Positions 25,702 to 34,708 of a stretch of DNA of 64,000 nt are shown here, one piece after another; the stretch's first letter is position 1; every line of letters starts with the position of its first letter. Location: the NCBI RefSeq assembly GCF_025447595.1, contig NZ_JAOEJU010000005.1, forward strand, positions 226,963-290,962, given 5' to 3'. This DNA comes from Pseudomonas koreensis (GTDB lineage: Bacteria > Pseudomonadota > Gammaproteobacteria > Pseudomonadales > Pseudomonadaceae). The notes beneath the pieces are model-generated. The model was given only the letters and a program-made list of their open reading frames with translations. It ran no database searches and was not told where the DNA came from. A program made the translations under genes and the position numbers.

Positions 25702-27270
25702 TCAGCGTTTGTTGCCACCCAGGGCGCCGGTGAGACCGCCGAGTACGCCTCCCAGTCCACCGCCGGTTCCGCCAGCGGTGCCACCGTTGACCAGTCCGCC
25801 AACCGCAGTGACCGTGTTGCCTACTGTGGTGACGGTGTTGCCGACGGCGGTCACCACCGGATTGGCATTGGTGCTGGCAATCGTGTTGCCGAGATTGCCG
25901 ACGGCACCGCCGACCTGGCCGGTGAGGCCGGCGACCGGAGTACCCAGCCCGGTGGCGGCGCCGACATTCTGGGTCAGGCTGGTGACCGCAGTGGTGACTG
26001 GTGCAAGTCCGGCACCTACGTTGTTGCCCAGGGTTGCCAGGGGAGTGGTCGGGCTGGTGATCGGCGATCCCGAACCGCCGAGCACGGTGTTGAGCGAGGC
26101 CACGGTGTTACCCGCCGCAGCCAGCACACCACCCGGTGCGGCGAGGGTGCCATTGCCGCTGCTCAACCCGGCGCCGACGTTTACGACTGCGCCACCGACG
26201 GTTTGCAACAAGCCATTGTTGCCCAGACCGCCACCGACGCCTGTCCCTGAACGGGTGCCGTTGTTCACCAGTCCGCCGGCCTTGCCGACAGTGGTGCCGA
26301 CATTACTCAGGGCCCCGCCGACGGTGTTGGTCAGCGCATTGCCGTTGCCGGCGCCAGTGACCTTGTCGCCCACGCCATCGACCGTGCTGCCGACTTTCTG
26401 TAGCAGGCCGTTCACGGGAGCGCCCAGCCCCGTCGCACTGCCGAGTTTATCCGTGGTGCTTTCGACCATGGCAATTACCGGCACCAGTTTGCTGCCCACT
26501 TCTTTGGTGACCGAGCCGAGCGGGCCGGTGGTGGTAGCGGTGCTGAGGGTGTCGCCGAGCATGGTGACTTTTTCGCCGACTCCGTTGAGCAGCGGGGCGA
26601 CTTTGGTCACCACACCGCCGACCACCGGAACGCTGCCCGTGGCAGTCGCCAGTTTGCCGCTGAGGTCGGACACGCCGTTGCCCACATCCTGCACCACGCC
26701 GCCGACCGCCGAAGCGGTGACGCCCAGGCCATTGTCGGTGGTTGCCAGTTTGCCGATGCCGTTGGCTACCCCATCACCCAGTGTGGTCACTACATTGCCG
26801 GCGGTTTTGGCGGCGCTTTGCACCACGCCGCCAACGACTGGCACGCCACTGAGTGAGTCGCCGACCTGGCCGACGCCATTGCCGACGCCGCTGACAGTAT
26901 TGCCGACGTCCTGCACCAGCGTGGTGGTGACCAGCGCAGGGGTGGTCGGATTGGTCGGGTTGGTTGGATCTGTCGGGTTGGTTGGATTGGTCGGATCTGT
27001 AGGGTTGGTCGGCGTGGTGGTGCCGCCCGTTCCCCCTGTTCCGCCGGTGCCAGCCGTGCCACCTGTGCCACCTGTGCCTGCGGTATCGCCGGTGCCGCCG
27101 GTTCCTCCAGTACCACCCGTACCAGCGGTGGAGTCGCTCGGGGAAGAACTGCCGGAACTGCTGTGATGTCCGCCGCCGCCACTGCTGCAACCGGCCAGAC
27201 CGAGAGAGAGAATGAGGGCCAGTGCTGTTGCCGATTTGCACCACGCCTGGGCTTTCATGTGGGTTTTCAT
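25702..27270 (-). CDS. Large Gly/Val-repeat surface lipoprotein (collagen-like annotation type)
   Basis: A 522-residue protein with lipobox LAGC (Cys22) and a GGGGHH spacer. A low-complexity linker of TGG units (about residues 45-85) and then TNPTDP units (about 85-110) follows. The body is about 400 residues of irregular Val/Gly/Asn/Leu repeats of the form VGxxVxxVGxxV, with repeated PVVGGVV and GLGAPV/GLGTPV phrases, ending in a glycine-rich tail. It has almost no Cys, Trp or Tyr after the lipobox. I have seen such proteins annotated as collagen-like triple-helix repeat proteins, but true GXY triplets do not dominate here. The ATG at 27270 has AAGGAA upstream. It probably acts at the cell surface, possibly exported by the adjacent TpsB. 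Confidence 0.7.
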   Translation of the reverse strand: MKTHMKAQAWCKSATALALILSLGLAGCSSGGGGHHSSSGSSSPSDSTAGTGGTGGTGGTGDTAGTGGTGGTAGTGGTGGTGGTTTPTNPTDPTNPTNPTDPTNPTNPTTPALVTTTLVQDVGNTVSGVGNGVGQVGDSLSGVPVVGGVVQSAAKTAGNVVTTLGDGVANGIGKLATTDNGLGVTASAVGGVVQDVGNGVSDLSGKLATATGSVPVVGGVVTKVAPLLNGVGEKVTMLGDTLSTATTTGPLGSVTKEVGSKLVPVIAMVESTTDKLGSATGLGAPVNGLLQKVGSTVDGVGDKVTGAGNGNALTNTVGGALSNVGTTVGKAGGLVNNGTRSGTGVGGGLGNNGLLQTVGGAVVNVGAGLSSGNGTLAAPGGVLAAAGNTVASLNTVLGGSGSPITSPTTPLATLGNNVGAGLAPVTTAVTSLTQNVGAATGLGTPVAGLTGQVGGAVGNLGNTIASTNANPVVTAVGNTVTTVGNTVTAVGGLVNGGTAGGTGGGLGGVLGGLTGALGGNKR

Positions 27271-27466
27271 GATGGTTGTTCCTTGCACCTGTCACAACGT
27301 TCGTTGACTTCGACGGCTCGCCGGTTCTGTTGCCGGCAATGCCTTCGTCCGTTGTGCTCATATCAGTCGCAAGGCTGGATCCACGCCATTCTCAAGTTGG
27401 TATTAACGCCTTTATGCAGGTGGCCGCGAGTGCCGCCTAACGACTAATACCGAGGATATAGGTGCG

Positions 27467-27493
27467 CAAAAAAAAGCCTTGAAAATCAAGGCT
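27467..27493 (-). terminator. Intrinsic terminator of the maoC operon
   Basis: On the minus strand AGCCTTG-ATTTT-CAAGGCT is followed by T8. It is 84 bp downstream of the MaoC stop. The rest of the 306-bp gap up to 27576 (27271-27576) is the upstream region of the lipoprotein gene; no clear promoter was identified. Confidence 0.85.
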
Positions 27494-27576
27494 GGGTATC
27501 GGCGATTGAAGCGTGTGCGGCGCGGGAAAACTTAAGTGATATATACACAATTGATCAGGTTTTCCCGGCCTCGATG

Positions 27577-28431
27577 TCAGGCCACCGGCTGCCAGTTGCC
27601 CACCATGTGCTCCAGATCCCCGGCGCCGATCAGGCGCAACTCACCGCTGGAGCCGGCAGCGCTGGCGAACAGGCTCACCTCGCTCGGCAGACGCACCGGT
27701 TTGCGAAAGTGTACGGTGACCTCAAGGTTGGCCTTGGGCAGATGATCCGCCAGCGCCGCCAGTGTACGGGCCTTGTTCCACAAACCATGAGCGATGGCTG
27801 TCGGGAAGCCGAACAGTTTGGCACTGGCGGCACTCAGGTGGATCGGGTTGTAGTCGCCGGAGACTTTCGCGTACTGCCGGCCGATGTCCACTGGCGCCTT
27901 CCATTGCGCCACTTGCGCGAGGGGCAGTGCCGGCTCCCAGGTCTGCTCGACCGGGTCGCCTTCGAGCTTCACACCACGACAGAGCATCTGGCTTTCGGCT
28001 TCCCACAACGGCCCGAGTTGATCGTCGAGGGTGGTCAGCAGATCGAAGGTCGCACCTTTCGGATGCGGTTGCAGGTTATGCACCCGGACGCTGACTTGCG
28101 CACGACTGATTCCGCCCATTGGTCGCGATACCCGGATGCGGTTGCTCAGGTGAATCAACCCCAGTAGCGGGAAGGGAAATTCTTTGGCGGTCAGCAATTG
28201 CATCTGCAGGGCGAACGCCAGGATATGCGGATAGGTCGGCGGCAGCAGGCCGTCATCGGCGAAACCGCAGACCTTGCGATACGCCGCCAGACGTTTGCCA
28301 TCCACCTCGACTGCGCAGCGCAAACCGTTGTCGGGCAGGGTGGTGCCGGTGATTTTGCGCCGGGTCGCCGCCCGGGCATACAGCCCCGGCAAGCTTGGTT
28401 CTCGGTGCAGCGTTTGCCATTCGATGGTCAT
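27577..28431 (-). CDS. MaoC-family (R)-hydratase / hot-dog dehydratase
   Basis: A 284-residue double hot-dog protein. The C-terminal half has the hydratase-2 motif DYNPIHLSAASAKLFGF with IAHGLWNKA, containing the catalytic Asp and His. Such enzymes reversibly hydrate enoyl-CoA or enoyl-ACP to the (R)-3-hydroxy form. The start at 28431 directly follows the fabG-like stop (2 bp gap), so the two genes are an operon. A terminator follows. The N-terminal half looks like a degenerate hot-dog domain. Confidence 0.85.
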   Translation of the reverse strand: MTIEWQTLHREPSLPGLYARAATRRKITGTTLPDNGLRCAVEVDGKRLAAYRKVCGFADDGLLPPTYPHILAFALQMQLLTAKEFPFPLLGLIHLSNRIRVSRPMGGISRAQVSVRVHNLQPHPKGATFDLLTTLDDQLGPLWEAESQMLCRGVKLEGDPVEQTWEPALPLAQVAQWKAPVDIGRQYAKVSGDYNPIHLSAASAKLFGFPTAIAHGLWNKARTLAALADHLPKANLEVTVHFRKPVRLPSEVSLFASAAGSSGELRLIGAGDLEHMVGNWQPVA

Positions 28432-28433
28432 GT

Positions 28434-29786
28434 TCAGGCCCCCAGAACGCTTTGGCCGCACACCCGCAGCGCTTGTCCGGTGAATGCACCGGTGCCCGGT
28501 TGGGCCAGCCAGGCCACGGCTTCGGCGACGTCTTGCGGCAGGCCGCCCTGGCCCAGCGAACTCATGCGCCGTCCGGCTTCACGCAGGCCGAACGGGATGT
28601 GCGCAGTCATCTGAGTCTCGATGAAACCCGGCGCCACGGCGTTGATGCTGATGCCGCGTTCCAGCAGGGTCGGCGCCCAGGCCTGGGCCAGCCCGATCAG
28701 ACCGGCCTTGCTCGCCGCGTAATTGGTCTGCCCGCGATTGCCGGCGATGCCGCTGATCGATGCCAGCAGAATCACCCGGGCGTTATCGCGCAGGGTGCCG
28801 CTGTCGAGCAGCGCCTTGGTCAGCACTTGCGGCGCGTTGAGGTTGACCGCCAGTACCGCGTCCCAGAATTCCGGCGTCATGTTGGCCAGGGTCTTGTCGC
28901 GGGTGATGCCGGCGTTGTGCACCAGAATGTCGAGGCCGTCCGGCAACTGTTCGATCAGTTGCGTGGCAGCGTCTTCGGCGCAGATGTCGAGGGTGATGGC
29001 GCGCCCGCCGAGGCGAGCGGCCAGGGCATCGAGATCGGTTTTCGCGGGCGGCACGTCGAGCAGGATCACCTCGGCGCCGTCACGGGCCAGGGTTTCGGCG
29101 ATGGAGGCGCCGATGCCGCGAGCCGCGCCAGTGACCAGCGCCTTGCGCCCGGCCAATGGGCGGGTCCAGTCGGTGACCTGAGTGGCGCACGCCGTCAGCC
29201 GGATCACTTGTCCGGACACGAAAGCGCTTTTCGGCGAGAGAAAAAACCGCAGCGGTCCTTCGAGCTGATCCTCGGCACCTTCGCCAACGTAGATTAGTTG
29301 CAGCGTGCCGCCGCTGCGCAGCTCCTTGGCCAATGAGCGGGAGAAACCTTCGAGCGCTCGCTGTGCGCTGGCGGCAAATGGTTCACGCAGGGATTCCGGG
29401 GCGCGGCCGAGAATCACCAGATGCGCGCTGCTGTCGAGGTTCTTCATCAGCGGCTGGAAGAACTCACGCAGCTGCTTGAGCTGGTCGGTGTGCTGCAGAT
29501 CGCTGGCGTCGAACACCACGGCCTTGAGTTTCGGGCCGTGGCCGGGAATCCATTGGGTGGCGCTCGCCGGCTGGTCGCCGTAGCGGTAGATCGCATCGGT
29601 CAGGCGATTGGCGAATGCGCTGACCCGCTCGGCCAGCGGCCCGCCGCCGATCAGCAGCGCACCTTCCACCGGCCGCAGGCGCCCGGCCTGCCAGCGTTCC
29701 AGCCGCACCGGCGACGGCAGGCCCAGGGCCCCGACCAGACGGTGGCCGATGGACGAGTTGGCGAAGTCGATATAGCGGTCAGACAT
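28434..29786 (-). CDS. 3-oxoacyl-ACP/CoA reductase, high-molecular-weight FabG type
   Basis: A 450-residue protein, about twice the usual FabG length. The first 200 residues form a Rossmann-like domain without catalytic residues. The second half is a classical SDR with the NAD(P) motif VTGAARGIG, the NAG motif HNAG, the catalytic Ser in LLASISG and YAASKAG. This matches the HMw FabG4 group found with MaoC hydratases and thiolases. It reduces 3-oxoacyl to 3-hydroxyacyl thioesters. It is co-transcribed with maoC and divergent from the thiolase gene. Confidence 0.85.
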   Translation of the reverse strand: MSDRYIDFANSSIGHRLVGALGLPSPVRLERWQAGRLRPVEGALLIGGGPLAERVSAFANRLTDAIYRYGDQPASATQWIPGHGPKLKAVVFDASDLQHTDQLKQLREFFQPLMKNLDSSAHLVILGRAPESLREPFAASAQRALEGFSRSLAKELRSGGTLQLIYVGEGAEDQLEGPLRFFLSPKSAFVSGQVIRLTACATQVTDWTRPLAGRKALVTGAARGIGASIAETLARDGAEVILLDVPPAKTDLDALAARLGGRAITLDICAEDAATQLIEQLPDGLDILVHNAGITRDKTLANMTPEFWDAVLAVNLNAPQVLTKALLDSGTLRDNARVILLASISGIAGNRGQTNYAASKAGLIGLAQAWAPTLLERGISINAVAPGFIETQMTAHIPFGLREAGRRMSSLGQGGLPQDVAEAVAWLAQPGTGAFTGQALRVCGQSVLGA

Positions 29787-29912
29787 GGAACGCTCTCCAG
29801 AAGATGGGGTTCAAAGTGTGGACTGCGAAGGGCAATCAATCGTTCGATCCACGCAATAAGGCCTACGCTAGAACACTGAGGTTTAGCAGGTCTTGCAGAT
29901 AAATGCGGACCT

Positions 29913-30001
29913 TGTGGGAGCGAGCCTGCTCGCGAAGGCGTCGTCAGCTTCAACATCCTGGTGCCTGACAGTCAGCCATCGCGAGCAGGCTCGCTCCCAC
30001 A
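29913..30001. repeat. REPIN (GAGC/GCTC type)
   Basis: Two inverted REP sequences of the TGTGGGAGCGAGCCTGCTCG type face each other across about 40 bp, in the 254-bp gap between the divergent fabG-like and thiolase genes. Each arm also folds on itself. Confidence 0.9.
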
Positions 30002-30040
30002 GGGATCGTTTTTCAATTCAGAATTCACAAGGAGTTTTTC

Positions 30041-31318
30041 ATGAGTCAGCTGCGCCGCGTCGCGATCATTGGCGGCAACCGCATTCCGTTCGCCCGCTCC
30101 AACGGGCCCTACGCCACCGCCAGCAATCAGGTAATGCTCACCGCCGCCCTCGAAGGCCTGATTGAACGCTACAACCTGCATGGCCAGCGCATCGGCGAAG
30201 TGGTCGCGGGGGCGGTGCTGAAATTGTCACGGGATATGAACCTGACCCGCGAATGCGTGCTCGGCTCGCGCCTGTCACCGTCCACCCCGGCCTATGATAT
30301 CCAGCAGGCCTGCGGCACTGGCCTGGAGGCGGCGTTGCTGGTGGCGAACAAGATCGCCCTCGGCCAGATCGACTGCGGCATTGCCGGCGGCGTCGACACC
30401 ACGTCGGACGCGCCGATCAGCGTCAGCGAGGGCCTGCGCAAGATCCTCCTGCAAGCCAACCGCGCCAAGACCACCGGTGACAAGCTCAAGACCTTTCTGC
30501 AATTGCGTCCGAAACACCTGATTCCCGAATTCCCGCGCAATGGCGAACCGCGCACCGGCCTGTCGATGGGCGAGCACTGCGAATTGATGGCGCAGACCTG
30601 GAGCATCCCCCGCGAAGAGCAGGATCAACTGGCACTCGAAAGTCACCACAAACTGGCGGCGTCCTACAGCGAAGGCTGGCACAACGACCTGATGACCCCG
30701 TTCCTCGGCCTGACCCGCGACAACAACCTGCGCCCGGACCTGACCCTGGAGAAACTCGCGACCCTGAAACCGGCCTTCGAGAAAAGCGCCAAGGGCACGC
30801 TGACTGCGGGTAACTCCACGCCACTGACCGATGGCGCCTCGGTGGTGTTGCTGGGCAGCGAAGAATGGGCGAAAGAGCGTGGCCTGCCGATCCTTGCGTA
30901 TCTGCGCGATGGCGAAGCGGCGGCGGTGGATTTCGTCAACGGTGCCGAAGGACTGCTGATGGCTCCGGTGTATGCGGTCCCACGCTTGCTGGCGCGCAAC
31001 GGTCTGACTCTGCAGGATTTCGACTACTACGAAATCCACGAAGCATTTGCCGCGCAAGTACTGTGCACGTTGAAGGCCTGGGAAGATCCGGAGTACTGCA
31101 AGACCCGGCTCGGGCTGGACGCTCCGCTGGGATCGATTGATCGCAGCCGCCTGAACGTCAAGGGCAGCTCCTTGGCGGCGGGGCATCCGTTTGCCGCGAC
31201 GGGCGGACGGATCGTGGCGAACCTGGCGAAATTGCTGGATGCGGCGGGGCAGGGGCGGGGGTTGATTTCGATTTGTGCCGCTGGCGGCCAGGGTGTGACG
31301 GCGATCATCGAACGCTGA
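30041..31318 (+). CDS. Acetyl-CoA C-acetyltransferase / 3-ketoacyl-CoA thiolase
   Basis: A 425-residue thiolase. The acyl-accepting Cys91 lies in QQACGTGLEA, the catalytic His in YEIHEAFAAQ, the GHPFAATGGR loop is intact, and the second Cys is in ISICAAGGQG. Its length is near the FadI-like class rather than the 390-residue AtoB class. It has a strong AAGGAG site. It is divergent from the reductase-dehydratase operon, and together these enzymes could run a cycle on short or medium acyl chains. The direction (synthesis or breakdown) is not evident. Confidence 0.9.
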   Translation: MSQLRRVAIIGGNRIPFARSNGPYATASNQVMLTAALEGLIERYNLHGQRIGEVVAGAVLKLSRDMNLTRECVLGSRLSPSTPAYDIQQACGTGLEAALLVANKIALGQIDCGIAGGVDTTSDAPISVSEGLRKILLQANRAKTTGDKLKTFLQLRPKHLIPEFPRNGEPRTGLSMGEHCELMAQTWSIPREEQDQLALESHHKLAASYSEGWHNDLMTPFLGLTRDNNLRPDLTLEKLATLKPAFEKSAKGTLTAGNSTPLTDGASVVLLGSEEWAKERGLPILAYLRDGEAAAVDFVNGAEGLLMAPVYAVPRLLARNGLTLQDFDYYEIHEAFAAQVLCTLKAWEDPEYCKTRLGLDAPLGSIDRSRLNVKGSSLAAGHPFAATGGRIVANLAKLLDAAGQGRGLISICAAGGQGVTAIIER

Positions 31319-31330
31319 AAGAACAGAAAT

Positions 31331-31353
31331 CCCCTCTCCCAAAGGGAGAGGGG
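31331..31353. terminator. Hairpin between convergent thiolase and chemoreceptor genes
   Basis: Perfect stem CCCCTCTCCC-AAA-GGGAGAGGGG in the 49-bp gap between convergent genes. A strong T-run is missing on both sides, so termination is plausible rather than certain. Confidence 0.55.
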
Positions 31354-31367
31354 CCTCTAAAGGTCAC

Positions 31368-33314
31368 TCAGGTACGGAACCTGCGCACCAACCCATCCAG
31401 TTCATTCGACAACCCGGCGAGGCTCTGCGAATCCAGCCGCGCCGAGTTCGCCAGCTCCGCCACCAATTGCGCATCGCCATGGATCTGGCTGATGTGGCGG
31501 TTGATGTCCTCGGCCACCTGATGCTGCTCTTCAGCCGCTGTCGCAATCTGCGTGTTCATGTCGCGAATCACATCCACCGACTCACGAATCTGACCAAAGC
31601 TCTCCCGCGCCTCACCAATCCGTGCCACTGATTGCTGCGACACGTCGAGGCTGGCGCGCATCTGCTGGGTCACCGCACTGGTGCGCTTGGCCAGGTTGCC
31701 CAGCAGGCCGTCGATTTCCGCCGTCGAATCCGCCGTGCGTTTGGCCAGTGCGCGAACCTCATCGGCCACCACCGCAAAACCACGACCTTGCTCACCGGCC
31801 CGCGCTGCTTCGATGGCCGCGTTGAGCGCCAGCAGATTGGTCTGTTCGGCGATGGAGCGGATGGTGCCGAGGATCGACTGGATGTCGTTGCTGTCGCGTT
31901 CCAGTTGTTGCATCGACTGCGCAGACTGCTCCAGTTCCTGGCTCAGTTGATCGACGCTGTTTACTGCTGCATCGATCTGCTGCTGACCTTCACGAGCCTG
32001 ACGCTGGCCGCTGTCGGCCGACTCCGCCGCCTGGCTGCACGAGCGCGCGACTTCGTTGGCAGTCGCCACCATTTCGTGGAACGCGGTCGAGACCATGTCC
32101 ACTGCTTCACGCTGGCGCCCGGCGGCTTCGGCCATGTCGCCGGAGACCCGGGTCGAGCTCTGCGAAGTCGCGAGGATTTTTCCCGCCGCGCCGCCGATGT
32201 GCTGAATCAGGCTGCGGATCGCGGTGAGGAACTGATTGAACCAGTTGGCCAGTTGCGCGGTTTCGTCACTGCCACGGATATCGAGGCTCTTGGTCAGATC
32301 GCCTTCGCCTTGGGCTATGCCCTCCAGGCCGCTGGCCACGCTGCGGATAGGACGCACGATCAGGCTGGCGAAACTGGCTCCGACCACCGCAAAAAACACT
32401 GCCAGCACGGCAGCAATGACCGCGATCAGCCAGGTCAGCTGGGTTGCGGAACTCATTACTTCGTTCTGTTTGATCAGGCCGATGAAGGTCCAGCCCAGTT
32501 GCTCCGACGGCCAGACGTTGGCCATGTAGCGTTCGCCGTTGAGTTCGACTTCCACCAGGCCTTTACCGGCCTTGGCCAGTTGGGCATAGCCGTCGCCGAG
32601 GCTGTCGAGTTTCTTGAAGTTGTGTTCCGGCTGCTTTGGATCGACCAGCACCGTACCGCTGTTTTCCATCAGCATCAGGTAGCCGGTTTCACCGAGTTTG
32701 ATCTGCTTGACGATTTCGGTCAGTTGCTTGAGCGAGACGTCGATGTTGACCACGCCACCCTGGGCGCCCAACTGGTTGGCCACCGCGCGCACTGTGCTGA
32801 CCAGAACCGCGTCATCGCCGGCCCAGTAATAGGCTTCGGTGCGCAGGGTCTTGCCCGGATTGGCCATGGCCGTCTTGTACCACGGGCGGGTACGCGGGTC
32901 GTAGTTGGCCATCTTCGGATCGCCCGGCCAGAAGGCGTAGCCGCCGCTGTTCAGGCCATAGGAAACGTAGGAGTAGGCGGGATGGGATTTCGCCAGCCCT
33001 TCGAACAGGGCAAACAGTTGCTTGTCGATCTCGCCGTCGGAGGTATCGGCGGCGTTCGCGCTCATGCGGCTGCGTACGGTGCCGTCGGCGTTGTTGACCA
33101 GGGGCTGCGCCGCCAGGTAATCGACGTTCTGGCTGATGCCGTCGAAAAACAACTGCATGGCATTACTGACCTGACGGATCTCGCGCCCGCTGCCGTCGAC
33201 AAAATCGTCCCGGGCATCGCTGCGCAGGTTCAGTACCACCAGCGTGGCGACCAGCACCACAGGCAAGCAGGCGATGATTGCAAACGCCCAGGTCAACTTC
33301 TGTTTGATGTTCAT
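31368..33314 (-). CDS. Methyl-accepting chemotaxis protein with amino-acid-type dCache domain
   Basis: A 648-residue chemoreceptor. The order is: TM1 (about 10-30), periplasmic dCache_1 domain (about 31-285), TM2 (about 290-315), HAMP (about 315-370), and a cytoplasmic signalling domain with the hairpin tip [20 protein letters not shown]. The ligand pocket carries the pattern Y138-x4-R143-x-W145-Y146, then Tyr162/163 and Asp192. This corresponds to the published dCache_1AA amino-acid motif of PctA-like receptors. Attraction to amino acids is therefore likely, but the specific ligands are not predictable. It is a monocistronic gene with GGAG upstream. Confidence 0.92.
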   Translation of the reverse strand: MNIKQKLTWAFAIIACLPVVLVATLVVLNLRSDARDDFVDGSGREIRQVSNAMQLFFDGISQNVDYLAAQPLVNNADGTVRSRMSANAADTSDGEIDKQLFALFEGLAKSHPAYSYVSYGLNSGGYAFWPGDPKMANYDPRTRPWYKTAMANPGKTLRTEAYYWAGDDAVLVSTVRAVANQLGAQGGVVNIDVSLKQLTEIVKQIKLGETGYLMLMENSGTVLVDPKQPEHNFKKLDSLGDGYAQLAKAGKGLVEVELNGERYMANVWPSEQLGWTFIGLIKQNEVMSSATQLTWLIAVIAAVLAVFFAVVGASFASLIVRPIRSVASGLEGIAQGEGDLTKSLDIRGSDETAQLANWFNQFLTAIRSLIQHIGGAAGKILATSQSSTRVSGDMAEAAGRQREAVDMVSTAFHEMVATANEVARSCSQAAESADSGQRQAREGQQQIDAAVNSVDQLSQELEQSAQSMQQLERDSNDIQSILGTIRSIAEQTNLLALNAAIEAARAGEQGRGFAVVADEVRALAKRTADSTAEIDGLLGNLAKRTSAVTQQMRASLDVSQQSVARIGEARESFGQIRESVDVIRDMNTQIATAAEEQHQVAEDINRHISQIHGDAQLVAELANSARLDSQSLAGLSNELDGLVRRFRT

Positions 33315-33755
33315 CCGCGCTCCAGATTTTCTTGTAGGCCCACGCAGTGCAGATGACTCGCGGTTATTGGCAGCCGAAAAACGTTGGTTCTCACTCGTTT
33401 CCTTGAGTGCGACATCGTAGATTTTTTGGAACGATTGTCGGACAAATTCCTCTGTCTCAGAGGAATTCGGCTGCGAGAGAGGGAAATTGAGGGTTCAAGA
33501 TAAATTTCTTACGAGCCATTTGAAGCCGGATGTCAGATTCTGTCGCAAATGCCCTCAAGTCCTGTCGCCAACAACTTCGACAGCCTCGGCTATGATTCGC
33601 AGCGGCCGATAAAGAGGCGGATCGGTCCGGTTTATCCGGCACAGTGTGTGCATCCACAGGTTCACAGGTCGGCAACCCCTCCCCGTGATGCGAGGATTGC
33701 CGTATAACGAATGACATTCGCGTGTTTGGTAATAAAGGACCCACAATAAAAGCTG
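33315..33755. other. 441-bp intergenic region between chemoreceptor and RIO kinase genes
   Basis: Both flanking genes are transcribed outward, so two promoters must lie here. The GC content is lower than in the flanks. A small inverted repeat CACTC-N8-GAGTG is at 33392-33409. The reading frames in it lack ribosome-binding sites and are not credible. Nothing else was recognised. Confidence 0.4.
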
Positions 33756-34652
33756 ATGAAGACTCCAAAACGCATTGAACCCCTGATCGAGGACGGTCTG
33801 GTCGACGAAGTGCTGCGCCCTCTCATGAGTGGTAAAGAAGCAGCTGTTTATGTGGTGCGCTGCGGCAATCAGTTACGTTGCGCAAAGGTCTACAAGGAGG
33901 CGAACAAACGCAGTTTCCGCCAGGCGGCCGAGTATCAGGAAGGCCGCAAGGTTCGCAACAGCCGACAGGCCCGGGCGATGGCCAAGGGTTCCAAGTTCGG
34001 GCGCAAGGAAGCCGAAGACGCCTGGCAGAATGCCGAAGTCGCGGCGCTGTTCCGTCTGGCCAACGCCGGGGTGCGAGTGCCCAAGCCGTACGACTTCCTC
34101 GAAGGCGTGCTGCTGATGGAGCTGGTGGCCGATGAATACGGCGATGCTGCGCCGCGTCTGAACGACGTGGTGCTGGAGCCGGATCAGGCCCGCGAATATC
34201 ACGCGTTCCTGATTTCGCAGATCGTACTGATGTTGTGTACCGGTCTGGTGCACGGTGACCTTTCGGAGTTCAACGTGCTGCTGACGCCGACGGGGCCGGT
34301 CATCATCGACCTGCCGCAAGCGGTGGACGCAGCGGGCAACAACCATGCGTTCAGCATGCTCGAGCGTGACGTCGGCAACATGGCGTCGTACTTCGGCCGG
34401 TTCGCCCCGGAGTTGAAGAAGACCAAATACGCCAAGGAAATGTGGGCGTTGTACGAAGCGGGTACGTTGCACCCGGCCAGCGTGCTGACCGGCGAGTTCG
34501 ACGATCCCGAGGACCTGGCCGATGTCGGCGGGGTGCTGCGCGAGATCGAAGCGGCGCGTCTGGATGAGGAGCGCAAGCAAGCCATCCGCGCGGCGGACGA
34601 CGAGCCCAAGGGCAAGTCCGACGAACCGCCTCCGCCACCGTGGATGCAGTGA
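33756..34652 (+). CDS. RIO1-family atypical protein kinase
   Basis: A 298-residue RIO-type kinase. The ATP-site Lys is Lys44 in RCAKVYK, the catalytic loop is HGDLSEFN with Asp168, and the metal-binding DLPQ has Asp185. Flexible basic and Pro-rich segments occur near residues 60-85 and at the C terminus (DEPPPPPWMQ). The activation segment is short, as in eukaryotic and archaeal RIO1 proteins, which act in ribosome biogenesis. Bacterial members are less studied. A strong terminator follows, so the gene is monocistronic. Confidence 0.88.
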   Translation: MKTPKRIEPLIEDGLVDEVLRPLMSGKEAAVYVVRCGNQLRCAKVYKEANKRSFRQAAEYQEGRKVRNSRQARAMAKGSKFGRKEAEDAWQNAEVAALFRLANAGVRVPKPYDFLEGVLLMELVADEYGDAAPRLNDVVLEPDQAREYHAFLISQIVLMLCTGLVHGDLSEFNVLLTPTGPVIIDLPQAVDAAGNNHAFSMLERDVGNMASYFGRFAPELKKTKYAKEMWALYEAGTLHPASVLTGEFDDPEDLADVGGVLREIEAARLDEERKQAIRAADDEPKGKSDEPPPPPWMQ

Positions 34653-34665
34653 GCATCTGAAAAAG

Positions 34666-34689
34666 AAAACCCGGCTTCGGCCGGGTTTT
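34666..34689 (+). terminator. Intrinsic terminator after RIO kinase gene
   Basis: Stem AAAACCCGGC-TTCG-GCCGGGTTTT, a stable UUCG-loop hairpin ending in a T-run, 13 bp after the stop codon. Confidence 0.95.
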
Positions 34690-34708
34690 ACACATTCAAG
34701 GATTGATT

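Noticed and set aside
26940..27135. Possible CRISPR-like periodic repeats
   Set aside because: The repeats are short, contiguous and in frame with the lipoprotein linker; there are no unique spacers and no cas genes.
25709..27166. 485-codon Pro/Thr/Val-rich plus-strand frame opposite the repeat lipoprotein
   Set aside because: It arises because the glycine/valine codons of the lipoprotein read as Pro/Thr/Val codons on the other strand; it has no ribosome-binding site, while the minus strand has a signal peptide and lipobox.
33457..33768. 103-codon minus-strand frame upstream of the RIO kinase
   Set aside because: It overlaps the kinase start and its ribosome-binding region, and its composition is not protein-like.
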